A DNA stretch of 8,797 nt from NCBI GenBank assembly GCA_030605515.1, contig JAUWIE010000119.1, positions 1-8,797 of the forward strand, given 5' to 3'. Shown here piece by piece: positions 1 through 4,282 of this stretch (positions are counted from its first letter, which is position 1; every line of letters begins with the position of its first letter). Origin of the DNA: Thermoplasmatota archaeon. Lineage in GTDB: Archaea > Thermoplasmatota > E2 > DHVEG-1. The notes under the pieces were generated by a model. It worked only from the letters and a program-made list of their open reading frames with translations. It ran no database searches and had not been told where the DNA came from. Made by a program: the position numbers and the translations under genes.

Positions 1-35
1 GAAGCTGGATTTATAGACAAGTAGTCCGATACACC

Positions 36-100
36 ATTGGTTGTTGAGTGCACAACACAACAACCAGGTTGTACCTAATATTTCATTGGGTACAACCAAT
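36..100. repeat. Cluster of alternating inverted repeats (GGTTGT motif)
   Basis: Two adjacent perfect 9-bp inverted repeats are present: TGGTTGTTG (38-46) with CAACAACCA (58-66), and GGTTGTACC (67-75) with GGTACAACC (89-97). The outer ends also pair, ATTGGTTGT (36-44) with ACAACCAAT (92-100). As a result the hexamer GGTTGT occurs four times in alternating orientation, at 39-44 (+), 60-65 (-), 67-72 (+) and 92-97 (-). The cluster ends about 20 bases before a TATA box. Such an array suits binding of a dimeric DNA-binding protein, as an operator, a replication-initiator site or a recombinase arm site. The function is inferred; the repeats are seen directly. Confidence 0.8.
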
Positions 101-120
101 CATCTTTGAAAAATCTATAC

Positions 121-128
121 TTTATATA
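121..128 (+). promoter_or_regulatory. TATA box of a probable element promoter
   Basis: TTTATATA matches the archaeal TATA consensus. The sequence just upstream (GAAAAATCTATAC) is only a fair BRE. Transcription would start near position 150, inside an open frame whose only start codon lies at 138, so that frame is unlikely to be translated from this promoter. The promoter may instead give a long leader for the gene cluster starting near 580, or an untranslated RNA. The inverted-repeat cluster directly upstream suggests regulation. Confidence 0.5.
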
Positions 129-292
129 CAATAAAAAATGAACCGAAAGGAGAGAGATTGTGATATCTGTGGAATAAATATTTTACACGCAACTCCAGCA
201 CCTGCAAATGCAAAAAGGAAAAAAACTAGAGAAACAGCATTCAACGAGGGATGGCTAATAGCAACATTACTGGCGTTACAGATTAATTTTAC

Positions 293-359
293 ATATATTA
301 AATTGATTTTTTATATATCGCTATATTATTTGGAATATACTAAATCAATTTTTTATATA
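293..359. repeat. Direct repeat pair, 42-base period
   Basis: The 25-base units at 293-317 and 335-359 agree at 22 positions. The shared core reads TAAAT, two variable bases, then ATTTTTTATATA (cores 299-317 and 341-359). The spacing is exactly 42 bases, about four helical turns. Each core also contains a TATA-like string, so the pair could be tandem promoters or iteron-like protein sites. The low complexity of this DNA makes some similarity expected by chance. Confidence 0.5.
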
Positions 360-494
360 CGAAATTATAATGATTATTGTTATTATTTATATAGAATTGC
401 CACTGGTTTTAAGTTAAATAGAATATGCATCGATAGAAATCTCTTCTATAAAGAGAAGGAAACAATAAACGTTTTTCAAAAAAAAGTGTCTATA

Positions 495-537
495 ATGATA
501 ATATCATATTTTAATATATTATATAATATAATATATT
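495..537. repeat. Two palindromes upstream of the AT-hook/RHH gene
   Basis: A 13-base palindrome (ATGATA, A, TATCAT; 495-507) is followed by a 25-base one at 513-537 with 11-bp perfect arms (AATATATTATA and TATAATATATT) around a 3-base centre. The second also supplies TATA-like strings 45-65 bases before the start of the next gene, so it probably overlaps that gene's promoter. Symmetric AT-rich sites at this place suit self-repression by a ribbon-helix-helix dimer carrying an AT-hook, which is what the next gene encodes. Binding is inferred. Confidence 0.6.
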
Positions 538-570
538 GTATTATGTCATTTTCATACCCTGCACCTATTT

Positions 571-575
571 GGAGG
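571..575 (+). promoter_or_regulatory. Ribosome binding site GGAGG deciding the 586 start
   Basis: GGAGG, extended to GGAGGT, is a strong archaeal Shine-Dalgarno sequence. Its spacing favours the ATG at 586 over the one at 580. The second gene of the cluster has an equally good GGAGG at 1073-1077, 7 bases before its ATG. Confidence 0.75.
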
Positions 576-585
576 TTTCATGCCT

Positions 586-1092
586 ATGGATGAAAAAAGA
601 CCTGTTGGTCGACCTCCAAGAAAATGTGAAACAAAAAAAAAGTTTTTCAATATTCGTATAGACCTTGCTAAAAAACTTGAAACTTATCTTAATCAAACAG
701 CAATTTTAGAGGAGGCACTAGAATTACATTTTAATTTAGATGATGAGTCAAACCAGCATTTAATTAAAACACGAGAGAAATTAAAACGGGAATTAAACAG
801 TATAAATAGTATCATTGACGAACGTAAACGAAAAGAGAAGCAAGAACAGATTATGAATGAAAGAGAAAAGAAAGAGTTAGAAAAAGAATATCAACGTTTT
901 TGTAACCGTTTGGAGCAAGACATCGAATTTGCCGAAATGAGCAAGAGCTATTTTCCTTCTGTTAGTGCTATCAATAAAAGTTTTGGTATGAAACTTACAG
1001 GGAAAGAATACCAGGGTATTGTCTGTGATTATCGAAAGGAAGAATTTAATTTGAAGGATTTTGAAAAATTAAGGAGGAGCAACGATGCATAA
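586..1092 (+). CDS. AT-hook plus ribbon-helix-helix DNA-binding protein with coiled coil
   Basis: This 168-aa protein has three visible parts. Residues 4-13 (KRPVGRPPRK) form an AT-hook, the GRP-centred basic motif that lies in the minor groove of AT-rich DNA. Residues 18-49 fit a CopG/Arc-type ribbon-helix-helix: a beta strand (FFNIRID), helix A (LAKKLETYL) and helix B (AILEEALELHF). Residues 55-112 are highly charged and probably coiled coil. RHH proteins usually act as dimers that repress their own promoters, often controlling plasmid copy number or partition. I chose the ATG at 586 because GGAGG at 571-575 is 10 bases away; the ATG at 580 leaves only 4. The gene leads the cluster, and its stop overlaps the next start by 8 bases. 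It is probably the element's regulator; exact targets are unknown. Confidence 0.8.
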   Translation: MDEKRPVGRPPRKCETKKKFFNIRIDLAKKLETYLNQTAILEEALELHFNLDDESNQHLIKTREKLKRELNSINSIIDERKRKEKQEQIMNEREKKELEKEYQRFCNRLEQDIEFAEMSKSYFPSVSAINKSFGMKLTGKEYQGIVCDYRKEEFNLKDFEKLRRSNDA

Positions 1093-1477
1093 TGGTGTTG
1101 AAAAAATAAAGGAAACAAAGCAGACCTATCGGTACCATAACAAAGAGGAACATGGTAGTATCAGCGAAATAGATGAATTTTGCAAGCAGATTACTGATAA
1201 GGATGTTCGGCAATGTACTCGTTATATTTTTTTATTAGCTGAGAAAAAGAAAAACAGAAAAATTTCAAAGGTGGAAATACTGCATCTTATTGCAAGATGC
1301 ACTGGTAAGCATAGACGTAGTGTTTTGGAGAATATTTCCAGGCGTATAAAGAACCATGGTATTTTCTTTGGATGTGAACTTGGACATTCTGTTATTGTTA
1401 GACAGCTAAGTGAGATTAGAAGATTCTCTTTTAAAGGTGGCTTTGCAGAAGAAATAGAAAAGAAGCGGAAAAAATGA
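1085..1477 (+). CDS. Small basic protein of unknown function, possibly helix-turn-helix
   Basis: I do not recognise this 130-aa protein. It is basic, with no signal peptide or membrane segment. Residues 28-53 look like one or two helices. Residues about 58-95 (KISKVEILHLIARCTGKHRR and onward) have the rhythm of a helix-turn-helix, with a possible recognition helix around SVLENISRRIKN. The start at 1085 is well supported by GGAGG at 1073-1077. The gene overlaps the end of the AT-hook gene by 8 bases and the start of the next gene by 4 (ATGA), so the three are almost certainly translated from one transcript. The position suggests a role in replication or regulation of the element, but this rests on context only. 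Confidence 0.7.
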   Translation: MHNGVEKIKETKQTYRYHNKEEHGSISEIDEFCKQITDKDVRQCTRYIFLLAEKKKNRKISKVEILHLIARCTGKHRRSVLENISRRIKNHGIFFGCELGHSVIVRQLSEIRRFSFKGGFAEEIEKKRKK

Positions 1478-2295
1478 AAAAAAAAGATAGAAAAGGAAAA
1501 GGTGGCTTGCATAAATTGATTCAATACAAAAAAAGACAAAAGACTGTCCAATTTAGTAGTATTACACAGACTATTGAAGAGTACCTCCTGAAAGATTTTC
1601 CCTTTTCCCGCAGTGCCAGTGAAGTAGCGGGATTTATAGGTTGCAAAAAATCAACAGCCGCTAGGATATTAGGTAGGTTAGCAGGAAGAAAAACTAGTCC
1701 TGTACAAAGATTTTGTCCAGGTTACTACATTGGTGGAATAACTACAGAAAATTTTCTAAATTTAGATTATCCAGAAGTTAAGTTACATAACATCAAATTA
1801 CAATTTGTTTCTCTTAACGCAGACAAAGCGGATAGTCCCCCTGCTTTAAATACTCAAAAGACAAAACAAATTTATTGGAATTATCAACAGCAGTCCTATA
1901 AAGTAACACTGCAATTTAATCCAACTAGTACAATAACTGTTCATCTAAATGCTTCTAAAAAACCATTAGGTCAAATAGCTTTTAGGGATTATTTTTATTG
2001 GTTGAATGGTGCGTTCACTGGGCTGGGAATAAATTTTATTGCATATGAAATTAAAATTGTTTTTTTCGAAATGAATTGTGATTACCGTTTCATTAGTGTC
2101 TCACCAACAATGATTCAGATTCGGGATTTACTAGATAATTCATGGCTTAGAATATATAGAAGATATGCAAATTTAACTCGAATTGAATGTAGTATAACAT
2201 ACGAGGGGCACAAAGAGATTTATCGTCTTTTTAAGGAATTAACAAAACAATCCCATGATATTCCAAGAAAGGATGATTTCATAGACGTTGTTTGA
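1474..2295 (+). CDS. Winged-helix protein with unrecognised C-terminal domain, candidate element initiator or regulator
   Basis: This 273-aa protein begins with a lysine-rich tail (residues 1-24). Residues about 28-87 resemble a winged helix-turn-helix: helix TIEEYLLKDF, turn-helix SASEVAGFIGCKKSTAARIL, then a wing near QRFCPGYYIGG. Residues about 130-260 form a mixed alpha/beta domain that I cannot assign; it includes TVHLNASKKPLG, an aromatic-rich helix (FRDYFYWLNGAF) and a basic strand-helix section near DNSWLRIYRRYANLTRIECS. I see no Walker motif and no HUH or relaxase signature. It is the largest protein of the cluster apart from the integrase, so a replication initiator or transcription regulator is plausible but unproven. 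The start overlaps the previous stop as ATGA, implying translational coupling; no strong ribosome binding site is visible. Confidence 0.75.
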   Translation: MKKKDRKGKGGLHKLIQYKKRQKTVQFSSITQTIEEYLLKDFPFSRSASEVAGFIGCKKSTAARILGRLAGRKTSPVQRFCPGYYIGGITTENFLNLDYPEVKLHNIKLQFVSLNADKADSPPALNTQKTKQIYWNYQQQSYKVTLQFNPTSTITVHLNASKKPLGQIAFRDYFYWLNGAFTGLGINFIAYEIKIVFFEMNCDYRFISVSPTMIQIRDLLDNSWLRIYRRYANLTRIECSITYEGHKEIYRLFKELTKQSHDIPRKDDFIDVV

Positions 2296-2314
2296 TGTTT
2301 GGAGAAAATTATCA

Positions 2315-2635
2315 ATGGTGAAATATCCCTTAAAGCCCATAAGAACCATCCTGAAAGAACACCATGACGGTGAGATTTCAGAAGAAACAGTAATTTTTCT
2401 TAGAGATATTTTGTTAATTTTTACTGAATTTTTAGCCAAACAGGCGGTGCAAGAATTCAATATAATGAACCAGAGGCGGGCAAACAATGGACTTGCGTCA
2501 ATGAAAAGATTAGATGAATTGTCATTTAGAATAGTTTGGGAAAGGATTTATAAACAAATTGTAGATAAAAATATTGGCGAAGTAGGAAATGTAATGGAAA
2601 CACTACTTTGTCAGGATGGTGCAAAAGATGTCTAA
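2315..2635 (+). CDS. Divergent archaeal histone-fold protein
   Basis: This 106-aa protein matches the layout of archaeal histones (about 67-70 aa). It opens with YPLKPIRTILK, like the LPIAPIGRIIK start of HMfB, including an Arg at residue 10. A long central helix (about residues 20-49) keeps the FLAKQAV pattern where HMfB has DIASEAI. A third helix follows at about 63-80. The second loop, normally the RKT DNA contact, is longer and altered (RRANNGLASMK). A tail of about 25 residues follows the fold. Histones dimerise and wrap DNA. Here the gene sits in an integrase cluster, so the protein probably packages or regulates the element's DNA. I chose the ATG at 2315, with GGAG at 2301-2304, over an in-frame TTG at 2288 because it places the histone N-terminus correctly. 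Assignment is by eye; a CBF/NF-Y-like or TAF-like regulator is the alternative. Confidence 0.7.
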   Translation: MVKYPLKPIRTILKEHHDGEISEETVIFLRDILLIFTEFLAKQAVQEFNIMNQRRANNGLASMKRLDELSFRIVWERIYKQIVDKNIGEVGNVMETLLCQDGAKDV

Positions 2636-2819
2636 AAACAGAAGATGCACCATCAAAGATGCGGAACTTGAAGAAGAACTAAAAGAATTTAACAATTGGC
2701 TAAACAAGCAAATAAACAAAACGTTGCAGAGAAAATACAGAGTGAAAAAACCTCTGAAAGCGGGTTATAAAAAAGAAATCAACAAAAAACTAATAGTAAT
2801 TCTACAAACACACATATGA
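2628..2819 (+). CDS. Small lysine-rich protein of unknown function
   Basis: This 63-aa basic protein is not recognisable. It has an acidic helix (DAELEEELKEFNNWL), then a strongly basic second half rich in Lys and Arg. The start is uncertain: ATG at 2628 follows a weak GGTG at 2618-2621, and ATG at 2616 adds four residues. It overlaps the histone gene by 8 bases. It is in the same reading frame as the integrase and is separated from it only by its own TGA stop (2817-2819) and one codon. It may be an independent accessory protein, such as a recombination directionality factor (which are often small and basic), or an N-terminal piece detached from the integrase by a stop mutation. Neither is demonstrated. 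Confidence 0.5.
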   Translation: MSKNRRCTIKDAELEEELKEFNNWLNKQINKTLQRKYRVKKPLKAGYKKEINKKLIVILQTHI

Positions 2820-2822
2820 AAT

Positions 2823-3794
2823 TTGCCTAGCGTTTTGACAAAAAGAGATATTGAAAATTGGGAGGATTACTGTTACAGCAATTATGAAAATAATGGTAAT
2901 GTTGCAAGATTTCTTTCCGTGAATAAACTTTTGGAATATCTTGGAAAAGAAGATTTGAAACTAAAAAGCCCATATATAATCGAAAAAACATATGACACTC
3001 TGACTGAACAAGAAAGACAAAGCTATATTGAAACTGCAAATGCTCTAACAGATGGAACAAATTCTAATAACTTTGAAACACTAAAACCAAAACAAATGAC
3101 AAAATTCCTTGATAAAGCAATTGTACTCATATCTGCTTTATTAGAATCAAGACCCTCTGAATTACCAGAACTAGAAACAAACTTGGTGGAGTTTGGTAGG
3201 CATAGAATAACCCTAAAGACTTCGAAGACTCACGATGAAATAATATTCAAAGGAATGAAAGATGAATATCAACTTATGCCAGTAGTAATAGAAGCACTTA
3301 AAGATTGGCTATACATCAGAAAAAGAATTCCAGCAAATAGCCCAGAGAATGAAAAATACCTATTCATACATCCTAGTGGAAAATACAAGGGTGAAAAAAT
3401 AGGATATTCAAAAATTCTTAAAACTTGTAAAGAAGTGGGTATAAAAGCAGGAATTAAAGCAGTTATCACTACCCCATATTGTCTTAAAAGAACAGAAATA
3501 TCACGTGATTGTGATAGAACAAATAATCCAAGAATACCACAAATAAGAGCAAGACACACGAATATCAATTCAACAATGCGATACAACAAAAGGAAAACAA
3601 GAGACGTAATCGAATATATCAATTCAGAAAGATATGGAGATACGACATTAACAGTCAAATCAAGGTTACAGAAACTTGCAGAAAAAGCAGTTACAGGCGA
3701 AATCCCATTTGAAACATGGCAACAATTGAGAGCAGACCTGATGATAGCCGAAGTAGAAAAAAAGAAGGAACATGACCTGATTGGTTATGGTTAA
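2823..3794 (+). CDS. int: Tyrosine recombinase (integrase)
   Basis: This 323-aa protein has the two-domain layout of phage-type integrases and joins element and chromosome att sites. Residues about 5-48 fit the helical core-binding domain (TKRDIENWEDYCYSN and SVNKLLEYLGKEDL). The catalytic domain follows: Arg110 in LLESRPSEL, Lys135 in the beta-hairpin LKTSKTHDEI, the box TTPYCLKR at 216-223, His245 in RARH, and the nucleophile Tyr254 in MRYNK. The usual HxxR box reads YxxK (Tyr219, Lys222) with Arg223 next to it; such drift is known in archaeal SSV-type integrases. A helical tail (280-312) follows. The start is a TTG with no ribosome binding site, so translation probably depends on the upstream genes. 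It is the last gene of the cluster and ends 81 bases from the RNase P RNA, where an att site would be expected. Confidence 0.88.
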   Translation: MPSVLTKRDIENWEDYCYSNYENNGNVARFLSVNKLLEYLGKEDLKLKSPYIIEKTYDTLTEQERQSYIETANALTDGTNSNNFETLKPKQMTKFLDKAIVLISALLESRPSELPELETNLVEFGRHRITLKTSKTHDEIIFKGMKDEYQLMPVVIEALKDWLYIRKRIPANSPENEKYLFIHPSGKYKGEKIGYSKILKTCKEVGIKAGIKAVITTPYCLKRTEISRDCDRTNNPRIPQIRARHTNINSTMRYNKRKTRDVIEYINSERYGDTTLTVKSRLQKLAEKAVTGEIPFETWQQLRADLMIAEVEKKKEHDLIGYG

Positions 3795-3803
3795 AAAATG
3801 AAC

Positions 3804-3864
3804 GGGGCTAACTTTTGACCCCTCTATCGCTAACAGATAGAAAATTCAAAAGGGACAGGGGCTA
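3804..3864. repeat. Composite stem-loop and GGGGCTA repeats at the element-chromosome junction
   Basis: A stem of CTTTTGA (3812-3818) with TCAAAAG (3846-3852) encloses a second stem, TCTATC (3823-3828) with GATAGA (3836-3841), around a 7-base loop. The 7-mer GGGGCTA occurs at 3804-3810 and 3858-3864, and GGGG (3804-3807) could instead pair with CCCC (3819-3822). On the minus strand this region follows the RNase P RNA 3' end and holds short T runs, so it may help end that transcript. Its position just past the integrase gene also suits an att core with arm sites. Confidence 0.5.
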
Positions 3865-3875
3865 GGTAAAAGTGT

Positions 3876-4175
3876 GCTGGGTGTAGGCCATAAGCCTCCT
3901 TCTGTTTTAAACGGTATTCTACTATGCGTCCTACCTATGAGCAGTCTGGACAACTGATCCCATTATTTGGACTTGCTCCAGGAGCAGATTGACCGTTTCA
4001 TCAAATCCCAAGGAGATCTCATCAGCAAATGAATCATCGCATTAATCCATGGGCTGTGTCGTTTCTGCGTCTCTGCAAGGATTCTCACCCTTATCGCTTG
4101 AACGATTTCCTGGTCCAGAGTGAGGGAGGACTTTCCTCAGCGATATCCGCCGTCAACCGTCCACCTACGCCCAGC
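3876..4175 (-). ncRNA. rnpB: RNase P RNA, archaeal type
   Basis: This is the catalytic RNA of RNase P, which trims the 5' leaders of tRNA precursors. On the minus strand the conserved blocks occur in order: GAGGAAAGTCC (4128-4138), GCAGAAACGACA (4057-4068), GATGAAACGG with the nearby GAGCAAGTCCAAA, and near the 3' end AGAAGGAGGCTTA (3891-3903). The ends were set by helix P1: GCTGGGCGTAGG (4164-4175) pairs with CCTACACCCAGC (3876-3887) with a single C-A mismatch. The length of 300 bases is normal for archaeal forms. A BRE/TATA promoter lies 28 bases upstream. An open frame of 67 codons on + (4029-4232) is only an overlap artefact. Confidence 0.95.
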
Positions 4176-4198
4176 AACAAATCAAATACTAATAATCA

Positions 4199-4214
4199 GT
4201 TTATAAACTTTGTT
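4199..4214 (-). promoter_or_regulatory. BRE/TATA promoter of the RNase P RNA gene
   Basis: Read on the minus strand, AACAAAG is followed by TTTATAAAC, a good archaeal BRE plus TATA box. The centre of the TATA box is about 28 bases before the P1-defined 5' end at 4175, the expected distance. The gene is therefore transcribed separately from the lipoprotein gene upstream. Confidence 0.8.
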
Positions 4215-4282
4215 AAACTACCTACATACTGAATACCATTACTTTCAAAAAATGATGTTGGTCCTTATTAATTTTAATAAAA

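Larger units (their letters stand above)
129..579. other. AT-rich leader region without a convincing gene
   Basis: This stretch is open in one + frame (138-593), but I do not accept it as a gene. No ribosome binding site precedes the ATG at 138, the TATA box at 121-128 would start transcription downstream of it, and the later two thirds of the translation is an I/Y/F/K/N-rich product of very AT-rich DNA. About 129-285 has ordinary composition and could be gene debris; its only protein-like sign is one CxxC (CDIC). From about 285 on, the DNA is extremely AT-rich and holds a direct repeat and two palindromes. Beside the upstream repeat cluster it could include a duplex-unwinding part of an origin, but this is speculation. 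Confidence 0.5.

Noticed and set aside
1..37. tRNA 3' end or att repeat at the left edge
   Set aside because: No T-arm, acceptor stem or CCA-proximal pattern could be made, and no stretch longer than about 5 bases matches the 3795-3900 region.
138..593. Open frame of 151 codons on + as a protein gene
   Set aside because: No ribosome binding site, start codon upstream of the expected transcript start, and most of the translation is I/Y/F/K/N-rich product of very AT-rich DNA with palindromes and repeats. A small amount of doubt remains for the first 45 codons, which contain one CxxC.
1222..1551. Open frame on - opposite the 130-aa gene
   Set aside because: Phe/Ser-rich translation of the reverse of Lys-rich coding DNA; the + genes here are linked by overlaps and have better signals.
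3269..3658. Hydrophobic 129-codon open frame on - inside the integrase
   Set aside because: It is antisense to the catalytic domain of a well-supported integrase and looks membrane-like only because the + strand is rich in Lys, Glu and Asn codons.
2616..3794. Genetic recoding of TGA as a sense codon in the element
   Set aside because: TGA serves as the natural stop of the 1085-1477 and 1474-2295 genes, and the integrase core-binding domain looks complete from the TTG start, so a normal stop is the simpler reading.
4029..4232. 67-codon open frame on + at the RNase P locus
   Set aside because: It lies over the conserved core and promoter of the minus-strand RNase P RNA, and its base pattern is explained by RNA structure.
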